Origin: Zunongwangia endophytica | GTDB taxonomy: Bacteria; Bacteroidota; Bacteroidia; Flavobacteriales; Flavobacteriaceae | DNA length: 64,000 nt | Reading direction: 5' to 3' | NCBI RefSeq assembly: GCF_030409505.1 | Contig: NZ_JAUFPZ010000002.1 | Coordinates: forward strand, 1,116,001-1,180,000 | Shown: piece by piece, positions 45,308 to 55,232 of the stretch | How positions within the stretch are numbered: the stretch's first letter is position 1 | How the letters are laid out: every line of letters starts with the position of its first letter | Notes under the pieces: generated by a model | The model's database searches: none | Seen by the model: the letters and a program-made list of their open reading frames with translations, nothing else | Told to the model about the DNA's origin: nothing | Made by a program: the position numbers and the translations under genes

Positions 45308-46072
45308 TTGAAGAAAAGCGAACTAAAAGAATTTCTAGATTTTAAAGTTAATCAATATAACACTCCAGATTTTATAGGTACAGATCCTATTCAAATTCCG
45401 CATCAATTCAGTAAAAAAGAAGATATCGAAATTGCAGGTTTTTTGGCTGCAACTATCGCTTGGGGAAATCGAAAAAGTATTCTGAAAAATGCGAATGATC
45501 TTATGGAGCGCATGGAGCGATCGCCACATGATTTTATTCTGAATTTTAGCGATAATAATTTAGAAACCATGGAAGGTTTTGTACATCGAACCTTCAATAG
45601 TATCGATCTTAGCTATTTTATGTGGTCCCTTCAAAATATTTATAAGAATCACGGCGGTCTGGAAAAAATTTTCAGTACTCATGCCACTGCAATCTCGCTT
45701 CAGCCAGCAATACATGAGTTTAAAAAGATTTTTTTTGAACTTCCGCATCAAAAAAGAACACAAAAACACGTTAGCGATCCGCTAAAAAATTCCGCAGCTA
45801 AACGTATAAACATGTTTTTACGTTGGATGGTAAGAAATGATAATTGTGGAGTCGATTTTGGTATTTGGGAGTCGATTTCTTCTTCACAACTCTCCTGCCC
45901 GCTCGATGTGCATTCTGGCAATATTGCAAGAAAATTAAAATTGCTGAAAAGAAAGCAAAACGATGCTAAAGCTTTAGCTGAATTAGATACCGCACTTCGT
46001 AAACTAGATCATCAAGATCCGGTAAAATATGATTTTGCATTATTTGGACTTGGAGCCTTCGAAAAATATTGA
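45308..46072 (+). CDS. TIGR02757 family protein (DUF2400)
   Basis: A 254-residue protein with the motifs of TIGR02757: DPIQIPHQFSKKEDIEIAGF, AWGNRKSILKNANDLMERM, SPLDVHSGNIARKL and the closing FALFGLGAFEK. The family is widespread in Bacteroidota; the fold resembles HhH DNA glycosylase-like helical proteins, but no activity is assigned that I know of. The start is TTG at 45308, since no ATG is in frame before the conserved N-terminal segment. It follows the LolD-like gene by 48 bp. Confidence 0.85.
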   Translation: MKKSELKEFLDFKVNQYNTPDFIGTDPIQIPHQFSKKEDIEIAGFLAATIAWGNRKSILKNANDLMERMERSPHDFILNFSDNNLETMEGFVHRTFNSIDLSYFMWSLQNIYKNHGGLEKIFSTHATAISLQPAIHEFKKIFFELPHQKRTQKHVSDPLKNSAAKRINMFLRWMVRNDNCGVDFGIWESISSSQLSCPLDVHSGNIARKLKLLKRKQNDAKALAELDTALRKLDHQDPVKYDFALFGLGAFEKY

Positions 46073-46097
46073 TGGCCCTATTTAATTGATTTCTATT

Positions 46098-46114
46098 TAA
46101 ATTTGTTAAATTTG
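46098..46114 (+). promoter_or_regulatory. tandem TAnnTTTG boxes before the histidine kinase gene
   Basis: TAAATTTG occurs twice (46098-46105 and 46107-46114). For the second, a TTG lies 18 bp upstream (46086-46088), a fair -33 match. The start codon is 54 bp further on. Confidence 0.5.
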
Positions 46115-46168
46115 TCTTAACGTTTTTACGTTATTTCCGTTTTTCAATCAGAAAATTGCGAAAATTCC

Positions 46169-47389
46169 ATGATCCAACCCGCTACACCTCTTAATGAAAA
46201 GGAACGTTTAAGTTCCCTAAATTCCATAGAGCTTCTTAAAGGAGTTTCTGAAGAAGAGTTCGATAACATCACGCAGCTTGCGTCCTACATCTGCAAAACA
46301 CCAATCTCGCTAATTACTTTAGTTGAAACCGAAAAAAATTGGTACAAATCTAATCATGGCGGCCCTTCGATTGCTGAATCTGAAAGGAGACTTTCCCACT
46401 GCGCTCATGCTATTCTTGAACCTGATGATCTAATGGAAGTCGAGGATTTACGAGAAGATTTGCGATTTAAAGATAATCCCTTCACTTCTAACCCAGAATC
46501 GCCTATTCTTTATTACGCAGGTATGCCTTTACTTGATAATAATGGTTTTGCATTAGGAACCTTATGTGTGCTAGATACTAAGATTAATAAATTAAATGAA
46601 GATCAAAAAAGCGCTTTAAAAGCTTTAGCGAAGCAAGTAGAGAAATTATTCGAATTGCGACGTAAAAATCTATATCTAGAAAAGATTAAGCAAGAATTAG
46701 ACGATCACAACTCTTTATTAAAAGATTTTGCCGGAGTAGTCTCTCACGACATGAAAATGCCTTTGGCCAATATGATTATCACAGCAGACTTGATTAAAGC
46801 TCGATACAAAGATCATGTTGATGAAAAGGGGCAAGAACATCTTTCTAATTTAAAAAAGTCGGCTTTAAAGCTTAGCGATTATATTAACGGAATACTGAAT
46901 CACTACGAGAGTGATCGCATTGCATCTTCTGATCTTGTAGAATTTGATTTCCATCATCTTTTAGAAGATATTATCGATTTAATGAATATTAATGATAAAT
47001 GTGAAATCAATTTTCCATCAGATAATATGATGCTGAATTGTAATCGATCTGCCTTAGAACAGATTTTTATCAACCTGATAAACAATAGCATTAAGTATAA
47101 TAACAAAGAGAAAATTGTTATTGATATTGAAAGTTTTAAGGATGAAAATTTTTATCACTTCACAGTAAAAGATAACGGAATTGGCATTCCTGAAGATCAG
47201 CTATCTAATATTTTTCAGTTATTCAAAACACTTTATATTACCGATAGGCAGGGTAATCAAGGAAACGGTATTGGGCTTTCTACCGTAAAAAAATTAGTGA
47301 ATTCACTTGGTGGAAAAATTAGTGTTCAATCAGTTTTAGGAGAAAGCACATGTTTTGATTTCAGTATAAAAAAATCGCTTTCTCTTTAA
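46169..47389 (+). CDS. GAF-domain sensor histidine kinase
   Basis: A 406-residue cytosolic kinase without membrane segments. N-terminal GAF domain (about 25-170; ICKTPISLITLVETEKNWYK, CAHAILEPDDLMEVEDLR), short coiled coil, HisKA domain with phospho-acceptor His193 in VVSHDMKMPLANM, and HATPase (about 270-403) with N box INLINNSIKYN, G1 DNGIGIPED and G2 GNGIGLSTVKKL. No response regulator lies next to it, so it is an orphan kinase. The signal for the GAF domain is unknown. Confidence 0.93.
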   Translation: MIQPATPLNEKERLSSLNSIELLKGVSEEEFDNITQLASYICKTPISLITLVETEKNWYKSNHGGPSIAESERRLSHCAHAILEPDDLMEVEDLREDLRFKDNPFTSNPESPILYYAGMPLLDNNGFALGTLCVLDTKINKLNEDQKSALKALAKQVEKLFELRRKNLYLEKIKQELDDHNSLLKDFAGVVSHDMKMPLANMIITADLIKARYKDHVDEKGQEHLSNLKKSALKLSDYINGILNHYESDRIASSDLVEFDFHHLLEDIIDLMNINDKCEINFPSDNMMLNCNRSALEQIFINLINNSIKYNNKEKIVIDIESFKDENFYHFTVKDNGIGIPEDQLSNIFQLFKTLYITDRQGNQGNGIGLSTVKKLVNSLGGKISVQSVLGESTCFDFSIKKSLSL

Positions 47390-47488
47390 AAATTGAGCAG
47401 ATCAATTGATATAGAAAGCACACTGCCTATTTACTTTAAATTTTCCCGAAAGCTACCAGATTGGTTACATTTAATCTCGATTATCGAG

Positions 47489-47518
47489 TTTGCCTGCCAC
47501 ACAATTTCTTTATATTTG
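47489..47518 (+). promoter_or_regulatory. promoter of the BatA-domain gene
   Basis: TTTG (47489-47492), an 18-bp spacer and TATATTTG (47511-47518) closely fit the Bacteroidota consensus. The start codon is 19 bp after the -7 box. Confidence 0.7.
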
Positions 47519-47537
47519 AGAAATCTTTAAATCCGGT

Positions 47538-49463
47538 ATGCAGTTTAAATATCCAGAAGTTCTATATGCGCTTATTTTACTGGTTATTCCATTTATCGTT
47601 CATTTATTTAAATTTCGCCGATTTCAAAAAGAAGCTTTTACCAACGTCAAGTTTCTAAAAAAAGTAGTTCAGGAAAATCGAAAAAGTAATCAGCTTAAAA
47701 AGTGGCTGATTCTTACAGCCAGAACGCTGGCGCTTGGTGCATTGATTTTAGCTTTTGCACAGCCCTTTTTTCCTTCGGGAAAAACCGCTAAGCAAACCAC
47801 TTCTACCCTATTCTATCTAGACAATTCGTTTAGCATGCAATTGCGCGGCGAACACGGGCCAATGTTAGCCTATAATATTCAGCAATTCTTAGAAAATGCT
47901 GAAGATGATACTTCTTTTGGCTTATTCACCAACACAAATGACTTCGGAATAATTTCTCCCAAAGAAAATCTGGCAGAAATACAGAATATTGATTACAGCT
48001 CAAATTCGCTTAATTTCGATATCATTAATTTAAAAGCGCAACAGTTTTTCAAAAACCATCCAGCCGAGCTACAGCGATTGGTTTTGGTATCTGATTTTCA
48101 GCAAAATTTAGGCAAATTAGATAAGCTCGATAATGTAGAATATCATTTTGTAAAAAATGAACCTCAGGAAATTAAAAATATCAGCATCGATTCGGCTTTT
48201 GTGATTGATAAAAACCTGAATCATATTAATTTAAAAGCAACATTTAGTAATACTGAAAAATTAGATCGAGATATTGCTATAACCCTGAAAAATGGAGAAC
48301 AGATATTAGCTAAAAAGAGCATTAATTTTAAAGAAGATAAGAAGCAAGAAATAGAATTTAGATTGCAGGCTGAAGAAATCGAAAACGGTGTAATCACTAT
48401 TGAAGATAATGGTTTGTATTATGATAACGAGCTGTTTTTTAGTTCTTCGGAATCTCCAAAAATCAAAGTTATAAGTGTTTCAGATCAAGATTCCGACTTT
48501 TTGAACCGAATTTTTACTGAAGATCAATTTGAATATACCAACTTCACTGAAGAAGAAGTCGATTACAGTGTATTTAGCAATGCCGATGTTATTATTTTGA
48601 ATGAAGTGAAGCAATTAAATACCGCTTTGCAGAATCAGTTAATTGAAGGATCTAAAAAAGGCGTAACAATTTGTATAATCCCACCTTCTGAACTTTCTAT
48701 TGAAAATTACAATCAGCTTTTATCGAATCTTAATTTACCGCTACTTCAGCAAAAACAAAATCGAGAGTTATTAATTACAGATATTGCTTTTCAGCATCCG
48801 ATATTTGATAATACATTCGAGAAAGAAATTGATAATTTTCAGTATCCCCAAGTTCAAACTTCTTACAACTTCACTTCAATAGCAACTGCGGCTTTAAGCT
48901 TTCAGAATAACGATGCATTTTTGCTAAATTCAGGTCAAAATTATATGTTTTCCGCAGCAATTAATCAGCAGAATTCTAATTTTCAGAATTCACCTTTAAT
49001 CGTTCCGGTGTTTTATAATATGGGAATTTCAGCAATAAAAATACCAGATTTATATTTCGAGGTTGGGCAGGAAAATTCGTTCGATGTAAATATTTCAGGA
49101 AATGCCGATCAGGTTGTAGAGATTCAGCAAAATTCTGGCGATAGTTTTATTCCGCTTCAGCAAAACACTTCAGATAAAATAACAGTAACAACATCAAATC
49201 TTCCAGAAACGGCAGGAAACTTTATGGTAGCCTATCAAGATGAAAAGATTTTACCTATAAGTTACAATTATCCAAGACAAGAAAGTAAACTTAATTATCT
49301 GGATATAAATGAGTTTGTAAATATCGAAAAACAACCGAATCTAAATACCTATTTTGAAACGGTAAAAGCAGCGCAACAAATCGATGTGCTTTGGAAATGG
49401 TTTGTTATTTTTGCACTAATCTTTTTAACCATAGAGATGCTCCTCTTAAAATTCTTTAAATGA
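47538..49463 (+). CDS. BatA-domain membrane protein
   Basis: A 641-residue inner-membrane protein. The N-terminus FKYPEVLYALILLVIPFIVHLFKFRRF plus KKWLILTARTLALGALILAFAQPFF is the BatA/aerotolerance-regulator N-terminal domain with two membrane segments (about 7-22 and 55-75). A von Willebrand A-like region follows (TLFYLDNSFSM, about 92), then a long periplasmic part and a last membrane segment (about 615-635). Such proteins may assemble complexes with MoxR ATPases, but none is near. It overlaps the dihydroorotase-like gene by 4 bp, so the two are translationally coupled. Confidence 0.85.
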   Translation: MQFKYPEVLYALILLVIPFIVHLFKFRRFQKEAFTNVKFLKKVVQENRKSNQLKKWLILTARTLALGALILAFAQPFFPSGKTAKQTTSTLFYLDNSFSMQLRGEHGPMLAYNIQQFLENAEDDTSFGLFTNTNDFGIISPKENLAEIQNIDYSSNSLNFDIINLKAQQFFKNHPAELQRLVLVSDFQQNLGKLDKLDNVEYHFVKNEPQEIKNISIDSAFVIDKNLNHINLKATFSNTEKLDRDIAITLKNGEQILAKKSINFKEDKKQEIEFRLQAEEIENGVITIEDNGLYYDNELFFSSSESPKIKVISVSDQDSDFLNRIFTEDQFEYTNFTEEEVDYSVFSNADVIILNEVKQLNTALQNQLIEGSKKGVTICIIPPSELSIENYNQLLSNLNLPLLQQKQNRELLITDIAFQHPIFDNTFEKEIDNFQYPQVQTSYNFTSIATAALSFQNNDAFLLNSGQNYMFSAAINQQNSNFQNSPLIVPVFYNMGISAIKIPDLYFEVGQENSFDVNISGNADQVVEIQQNSGDSFIPLQQNTSDKITVTTSNLPETAGNFMVAYQDEKILPISYNYPRQESKLNYLDINEFVNIEKQPNLNTYFETVKAAQQIDVLWKWFVIFALIFLTIEMLLLKFFK

Positions 49464-50719
49464 AGCTACTTATAAAATCAGCCACAATCGTAGATAAACA
49501 AAGCGATTATCATTTAAAACAAGCCGATATTCTTATTCAGGACGGCATCATTAAAAAAATCGGAAATGCTATTGAAGTTGAAGCCGATAAAGAAATAAAT
49601 ATTAAAGGTTTACATGTTTCGCAAGGTTGGCTGGATACCAGCGTAAGTTTTGGAGAACCAGGTTACGAAGAGCGTGAAACTATAGAAAATGGATTAAGAA
49701 CTGCGGCTTTTAGCGGTTTTACCGATGTTGTTTTAAATGCGCAATCGAAGCCAACCATCGACAATAGTTCGACGATTTATTCAGTTAAAGCAAAAGCGCA
49801 GGGAAACGCCGTCAACTTACTGCCAACCGGGACATTAACAGTTGCATCTAAAGGTGTAGATCTAGCCGAGCTTTACGATATGGGAAATGCCGGAGCGGTT
49901 AGCTTTGGAGATTATAAAAAGCCCGTTAGCAATCCTAATTTGCTCAAAATTGCATTGCAGTACGCACAGAATTTTGGCGGATTGGTACAATCCTTTCCGT
50001 TAGAAAAACGTATTGCCGGTAAGGGAATTGTAAACGAGCATCATAACAGCACGCTTTTAGGATTAAAAGGAATTCCTAATCTTGCAGAAGACTTACAAAT
50101 TGCACGAGATTTGTATTTGTTAGAATATACTGGTGGCAAATTGCACATTCCTACAATTTCTACAGAAAAATCGGTTGCCTTAATTAAAGAGGCTAAAAAG
50201 AAAGGTTTAGACATAACATGCAGCGTTGCCATCCATAACTTAGTACTTACCGACGATTTGCTCAGTGAGTTTGATACTCGCGCCAAAGTAATGCCGCCGC
50301 TTAGAACTAAAAAAGATACTAAAGCGCTTATTAAAGCTTTAAAAGATGGTGTTATCGATTTTGTTACCAGCGATCACGATCCTATAGATATTGAAAATAA
50401 GAAAGTAGAATTCGATAATGCCAACTACGGAAGCATTGGTTTAGAAAGTGCTTTTGGTGCTTTACAAACTATTTTTTCTACGGAAGAAACTGTAGCGATC
50501 TTAACGCGTGACAAAGAACGCTTTAAAGCTGAAATTTCGACTTTAGCAGAACAAAAATTAGCTAAATTAAGTTTCTTTTTACCTGAAGAAAAATACACTT
50601 TTGAAAAATCTGATATTCTTTCTATTTCTCAAAATAGTATATTTCTAGGCCAACAATTAAAAGGAAAAGCGATCGGAATTTTCAATAACAATCAATTAAT
50701 TATTTCCGAAGAATTTTAA
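49460..50719 (+). CDS. dihydroorotase homologue lacking metal ligands
   Basis: A 419-residue amidohydrolase-fold protein related to dihydroorotase (pyrimidine synthesis). The first metal motif, normally D-x-H-x-H followed by REPG, reads DTSVSFGEPG here, with Ser61 and Ser63 in place of both His. The histidine pair near VTPHHL is reduced to SVAIHNLVL. The late Asp is kept (FVTSDHDP). It is therefore probably not a catalytic zinc hydrolase; it may be a structural or regulatory partner, as inactive dihydroorotase homologues are for aspartate carbamoyltransferase in some bacteria. It overlaps the BatA-type gene (4 bp) and lies 4 bp before the next gene. Confidence 0.85.
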   Translation: MKLLIKSATIVDKQSDYHLKQADILIQDGIIKKIGNAIEVEADKEINIKGLHVSQGWLDTSVSFGEPGYEERETIENGLRTAAFSGFTDVVLNAQSKPTIDNSSTIYSVKAKAQGNAVNLLPTGTLTVASKGVDLAELYDMGNAGAVSFGDYKKPVSNPNLLKIALQYAQNFGGLVQSFPLEKRIAGKGIVNEHHNSTLLGLKGIPNLAEDLQIARDLYLLEYTGGKLHIPTISTEKSVALIKEAKKKGLDITCSVAIHNLVLTDDLLSEFDTRAKVMPPLRTKKDTKALIKALKDGVIDFVTSDHDPIDIENKKVEFDNANYGSIGLESAFGALQTIFSTEETVAILTRDKERFKAEISTLAEQKLAKLSFFLPEEKYTFEKSDILSISQNSIFLGQQLKGKAIGIFNNNQLIISEEF

Positions 50720-50723
50720 AAGA

Positions 50724-51062
50724 ATGAATCAGAATACCCAAAATACCCCTACAAATGGTAAAACTGCTGCGATAACGGCCTACATTACAATATTTGGCCT
50801 TGTACTTGCCATTTTTTTCAATATGGAAAACAAACATAAATTTGCTAGCTTCCATATACGGCAAGCTCTAGGCACACATATACTATTTTATGTTTTGGGC
50901 GCTATTGCATCTATATTCACTAACTTTTTTATACCTACCGCATTTTATTTGGTTTATGTTGTTTTAGCGATCTACGGACTAATAGCGGCCATACAGGGTG
51001 AGTTTAGGTTAATTCCGTATATCGGTGAGTATTTTCAAAAATGGTTTAAATCAATTACGTAA
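50724..51062 (+). CDS. small membrane protein, DUF4870-like
   Basis: A 112-residue protein with a polar Asn/Thr-rich start and three hydrophobic segments (about 13-32, 50-72, 74-90). KHKFASFHIRQALGTHILFYVLG is the pattern of DUF4870/Tic20-like small membrane proteins. Function unknown. The gene overlaps the next one by one base and is part of the 47538-51721 operon. Confidence 0.7.
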   Translation: MNQNTQNTPTNGKTAAITAYITIFGLVLAIFFNMENKHKFASFHIRQALGTHILFYVLGAIASIFTNFFIPTAFYLVYVVLAIYGLIAAIQGEFRLIPYIGEYFQKWFKSIT

Positions 51063-51721
51063 TGCAAACAGCACAACTTTCTTTAGAACACGTTATAAAG
51101 CAACCCAAAGGTCAAACCGAAAAAGCTCCAGTAGTTTTTATGTTTCACGGCTACGGAAGCAACGAGCAAGACCTTTTCAGTTTTGCCGGCGAATTACCGG
51201 AAGAGTTTTTTGTGATCTCGGTAAAAGCTCCCTACCCAATGCAGCCTAGTGGCAACGCGTGGTATACTATTTATTTTGACGATGCAAACGGCAAATTTAG
51301 TGATGATGAGCAGGCTATAAAATCTAGAGATTTGATAGCTAATTTTATAGATGAAGCCATAGACGCTTATCCTATAGATAAAAAGAAAGTCAGCATTTTA
51401 GGATTTAGCCAAGGCAGTATTTTAAGTTATGCTGTGGCACTCTCCTATCCCGAAAAAATCAAAAATATAATTGCGCTAAGTGGTTATGTAAATAAAGACA
51501 TTATTAAAAATGGCTTTGAAAATAACGATTTTGAACATTTAGATTTTTACTGCTCCCACGGAAGCGTAGATCAGGTTATTCCTATCGAATGGGCTAGAAA
51601 AACAAAGCCGTTTTTAGATGAATTAAATATCAAAAACACCTATTCTGAATTTCCCGTAGGTCATGGTGTAGCGCCACAAAACTTCTTTGAACTTAAGGAG
51701 TGGTTGGAGAAGAGAACATAG
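51062..51721 (+). CDS. alpha/beta hydrolase, carboxylesterase/phospholipase type
   Basis: A 219-residue cytosolic serine esterase. Motifs: the oxyanion-side MFHGYGSNEQDLFSFA (about 28-43), nucleophile elbow LGFSQGSILSYAVALSYP (Ser about 120), Asp in SHGSVDQVIPIEWA and the catalytic His in FPVGHGVAPQ (about 202). This fits the YpfH/Est-type carboxylesterase family. Last gene of the operon; the substrate is not known. Confidence 0.88.
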   Translation: MQTAQLSLEHVIKQPKGQTEKAPVVFMFHGYGSNEQDLFSFAGELPEEFFVISVKAPYPMQPSGNAWYTIYFDDANGKFSDDEQAIKSRDLIANFIDEAIDAYPIDKKKVSILGFSQGSILSYAVALSYPEKIKNIIALSGYVNKDIIKNGFENNDFEHLDFYCSHGSVDQVIPIEWARKTKPFLDELNIKNTYSEFPVGHGVAPQNFFELKEWLEKRT

Positions 51722-51808
51722 CTTATTTATCGATTTTGATCTTTTTATTTAAAGTTATTTTAACTTTTTAATATGACATTTGTTAGGTTTCATGCTTCAA
51801 ATTACTGG

Positions 51809-51816
51809 TAAATTTG
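51809..51816 (+). promoter_or_regulatory. putative -7 box of the pta-ackA operon
   Basis: TAAATTTG matches TAnnTTTG, about 110 bp before the pta ATG. TTTG at 51779-51782 is 26 bp upstream, longer than usual. The implied leader contains a small hairpin, TCCCAA/TTGGGA, near 51870-51887. Confidence 0.4.
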
Positions 51817-51925
51817 TAACACTTTCAGAAGAAAAAGAAAGTGATTGAAACTAATTTAACTGTTATATATCCCAACAAAATTTGGGAAATAGCATCAAAT
51901 CTCATTAAGAGAAAAAATAAGCACT

Positions 51926-54019
51926 ATGAATAAAGGTATCTACATTGCTACCATGGAAGAAGACAGTGGAAAGTCTTTAATTTCCCTGGGACTAATGCAA
52001 ACGCTTTTAGGTAAAACAGATAAAGTAGGATATTTTAGACCTATTATTGACGATTTTCCCGACGGTCAAAAAGATAATCATATCGAAACGGTTTTATCGC
52101 AATTCGATATAGAAATTCCTTACGAAGAAGCCTACGGAGTAACCCGAAAAGAACTGGTTGATAAAAGAAATGACGGTAAAGCAGGCGAGGTAATTGATGT
52201 TATTATCCAGAAGTATAAAAAACTGGAAGAAGAATTCAATTTTGTTTTGGTTGAAGGTACCGACTTTTCTGTAAAAGGAAATGTTTTTGAATTCGACACC
52301 AATGTAACCATTGCTAAAAACCTGGGCCTTCCTACAATAATTATTTCAAGCGGTAAGGATAAAAGTCAGAAGGAACTCGTTGACGCACTGAATTTTGTTT
52401 ACAGCTCGTTCACGAATCGTGATGTTAAAGTTATTGGCGTAGTTGCTAATAAAATTCAGGAAGAAAATATTGAAAATGTTAGAACCGATCTCAATAATTT
52501 TTTCCCGAAAGAAGTAGAAGTTTCTATCGTACCCATGGTAAAGACTTTGCTCCACCCTACCATCAAAGAGATTGTAGAAGAACTGGAAGGTAAAGTTATA
52601 TTTGGAGAAACGCATTTAAATAATCAAACCGGGAATTTTGGAGTTGGCGCAATGCAACTGCGTAACTATCTCACCAAACTTAAAGAAAATAGTCTAGTCA
52701 TTACTCCGGGAGATCGCGCAGATATTATTCTTGGTGCGTTGCAAGCACATATTTCAGCTAATTATCCTCCAATATCAGGAATTATTCTTACCGGCGGACT
52801 AATCCCCGAGGATAGTATCTTAAAACTAATCGAAGGACTTTCACAAATCGTTCCTATAGTTTCTGTACAAGGTGGAACTTTTAATGTGACTAACCGTATT
52901 GGTAATATCAAGTCCAAAATTTATAAAGACAGTAAACAGAAGATCATGACGTCTCTGGCTGTTTCAGATAAATATTTAAATCTTGATAGTCTTACTGAAA
53001 AACTCTTCAATTTTCAGCCAAAAGCGCTTACGCCAAAGATGTTTCAGTATAGTCTTTACAAGCGTGCGCAGCAATCTAGAAAAAGAATCGTGCTTCCTGA
53101 AGGTACAGACGAGCGTATTTTAATTGCCACAATGCGTCTTATTGCACTGAATATTGTAGACATTACGCTGTTAGGAAGTATCGATAAAATTAAAAATAAG
53201 ATCGCCGATCTTGGTCTAAATATCGATTTAAGCAAAATCGATGTGATCGACCCGGTGCATTCAGATAAATACGACGAGTATTCAGAAACTTTTTATGAAC
53301 TAAGAAAACATAAGAATGTAAATATGGATATGGCTCGAGATATGATGGCCGATGTTTCTTACTACGGAACCATGATGATCCATAAAGGTGATGCCGACGG
53401 AATGGTCTCTGGAGCTGCACATACTACCCAACACACCATTAGGCCTGCACTTCAGTTTATTAAAACTAAATCAGGAGTATCAGTAGTTTCTTCAGTATTC
53501 TTTATGTGTTTAGAAGATCGAGTTTCAGTATTTGGCGACTGTGCGATTAATCCTAATCCTAATGCCGCAGAACTTGCTGAAATTGCAATTTCTTCCGCAG
53601 AAAGTAGTCTCGCATTTGGTATTGAACCTAAAATTGCAATGCTGTCGTATTCTTCAGGAACTTCAGGTAAAGGTGAAGATGTAGACCGCGTTCGTGAAGC
53701 TACAGAAATTGTTAGAAATAAACGACCAGATCTTAAGGTGGAAGGTCCAATTCAATACGATGCTGCGGTCGATGCTACAATTGGTAAAAGTAAATTACCA
53801 GATTCTGAAGTTGCAGGACAAGCCAGTGTACTTATTTTCCCAGATCTCAATACTGGTAACAACACTTACAAAGCAGTACAGAGAGAAACCGGAGCTTTGG
53901 CTATAGGGCCAATGTTACAGGGACTTAATAAACCGGTTAACGATTTAAGTAGAGGGTGTACCGTAGACGACGTTTTTAATACAGTAATTATAACAGCTAT
54001 CCAGGCACAAGGAATTTAA
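51926..54019 (+). CDS. pta: phosphate acetyltransferase
   Basis: A 697-residue long-form Pta that interconverts acetyl-CoA and acetyl phosphate. The N-terminal P-loop-like domain (GIYIATMEEDSGKSLISLGL, about 4-23), a middle DRTGG domain (about 220-330) and the C-terminal catalytic domain (from about 373: RAQQSRKRIVLPEGTDERIL, then GDADGMVSGAAHTT and the closing SRGCTVDDVFNTVIITAIQA) are all present. It lies 1 bp before ackA, so the pair forms the acetate overflow/assimilation route. Confidence 0.97.
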   Translation: MNKGIYIATMEEDSGKSLISLGLMQTLLGKTDKVGYFRPIIDDFPDGQKDNHIETVLSQFDIEIPYEEAYGVTRKELVDKRNDGKAGEVIDVIIQKYKKLEEEFNFVLVEGTDFSVKGNVFEFDTNVTIAKNLGLPTIIISSGKDKSQKELVDALNFVYSSFTNRDVKVIGVVANKIQEENIENVRTDLNNFFPKEVEVSIVPMVKTLLHPTIKEIVEELEGKVIFGETHLNNQTGNFGVGAMQLRNYLTKLKENSLVITPGDRADIILGALQAHISANYPPISGIILTGGLIPEDSILKLIEGLSQIVPIVSVQGGTFNVTNRIGNIKSKIYKDSKQKIMTSLAVSDKYLNLDSLTEKLFNFQPKALTPKMFQYSLYKRAQQSRKRIVLPEGTDERILIATMRLIALNIVDITLLGSIDKIKNKIADLGLNIDLSKIDVIDPVHSDKYDEYSETFYELRKHKNVNMDMARDMMADVSYYGTMMIHKGDADGMVSGAAHTTQHTIRPALQFIKTKSGVSVVSSVFFMCLEDRVSVFGDCAINPNPNAAELAEIAISSAESSLAFGIEPKIAMLSYSSGTSGKGEDVDRVREATEIVRNKRPDLKVEGPIQYDAAVDATIGKSKLPDSEVAGQASVLIFPDLNTGNNTYKAVQRETGALAIGPMLQGLNKPVNDLSRGCTVDDVFNTVIITAIQAQGI

Positions 54020-54020
54020 T

Positions 54021-55214
54021 ATGAACATTTTAGTTATAAACTCAGGGAGTTCTTCTATAAAATACCAACTTATAAAAATGCCAGAAGAAACTGTTGCGGC
54101 TAGCGGACTGGTAGAGCGCATAGGTTTAGAGGGAGCCTTAATACATTATAATGCAGGTGAAACCAAACTTAGTAAAGAAGTAGAAATCCCAGATCACGAA
54201 ACCGGACTAAAAAGAATTACTGCTTTTTTGATGGATAGTGACGTTGGTGTAATAGAGGATGAAAATCATATTCAGATTGTTGGACATCGTGTGGTTCACG
54301 GCGGAAAAAGTTTAACAAAAACAGTTGAAGTTACTGCTGAAGTTAAAGAAGAGATTAGAAATGTATTTCCGTTGGCTCCTTTACATAATCCTCATAATTT
54401 AAGAGGAATTGAAGTAGCTGAAAAAGTTTTTGCAAATGCGAAACAAGTAGTCGTTTTTGATACTGCCTTTTTCCATACTATGCCGCAAAAAGCATATCAA
54501 TATGCTATTCCTAAAAAGTTTATGGAAGAAAATGCGGTACGATCTTATGGTTTTCATGGAACCAGCCATAAATATGTTTCTGAAAAAGCAATTGCATATT
54601 TGAATGAAAAAGGCCTTCCTTCAGAAAAAATAATCACAGTACATCTTGGTAATGGATGCAGCATTAGTGCTATTAAAGATGGAATTGCTATCGATCATTC
54701 TTTGGGAATGGGACCGGCAAACGGACTTATAATGGGAACTCGTGCTGGTGATATCGATCAATCTGTAATCTTTTATTTAATCGATAAGCTTGGTTACACT
54801 CCGCAACAAGTAAATGATATTTTGCTGAAAGAAAGCGGAATGTTAGGACTTACCGGTTATAGCGATATGCGCGATATTGAAGAGAAATCGGCTGAAGGTA
54901 ATGAAACCTGTCGATTAGCGCTTTACATGAACGGGTATCGCATTAAAAAATATATTGGTTCTTATATCGCTGCTTTAAATGGCGTTGATGCCGTTGTATT
55001 TACAGCCGGAATTGGTGAAAATAGCAGTGTTATTAGAAAGATTGCTTTAGAAGATATGGAATATCTAGGGCTTCATCTGGATCATCGAAAAAATGATGTT
55101 CGCGGAAAAACAATTCGTCCTATAAATTCGCCTGAAGCAGAGAAACAAATTTTAATCGTTCCTACTAACGAAGAGTTGGAAATTGCTAAGCAATCATATA
55201 ATTTGATTAAATAA
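54021..55214 (+). CDS. ackA: acetate kinase
   Basis: A 397-residue ASKHA-fold kinase that makes acetyl phosphate from acetate and ATP, or ATP from acetyl phosphate. Signature stretches: NSGSSSIKYQLIKMP at the N-terminus, GHRVVHGG, VFDTAFFHTMP, YGFHGTSHKYVS (catalytic His region), HLGNGCSISA and FTAGIGENSSVIR. Full length. The gene is followed by a terminator at 55233-55270. Confidence 0.98.
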   Translation: MNILVINSGSSSIKYQLIKMPEETVAASGLVERIGLEGALIHYNAGETKLSKEVEIPDHETGLKRITAFLMDSDVGVIEDENHIQIVGHRVVHGGKSLTKTVEVTAEVKEEIRNVFPLAPLHNPHNLRGIEVAEKVFANAKQVVVFDTAFFHTMPQKAYQYAIPKKFMEENAVRSYGFHGTSHKYVSEKAIAYLNEKGLPSEKIITVHLGNGCSISAIKDGIAIDHSLGMGPANGLIMGTRAGDIDQSVIFYLIDKLGYTPQQVNDILLKESGMLGLTGYSDMRDIEEKSAEGNETCRLALYMNGYRIKKYIGSYIAALNGVDAVVFTAGIGENSSVIRKIALEDMEYLGLHLDHRKNDVRGKTIRPINSPEAEKQILIVPTNEELEIAKQSYNLIK

Positions 55215-55232
55215 ATTAGTTATCTCTAAAAC

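Noticed and set aside
45335..45785. Several overlapping ORFs in the TIGR02757 gene region
   Set aside because: The family motifs lie in the frame of 45308-46072; the others are shadows.
51823..51925. Riboswitch in the pta leader
   Set aside because: Only a 6-bp stem is seen; no known riboswitch core was found.
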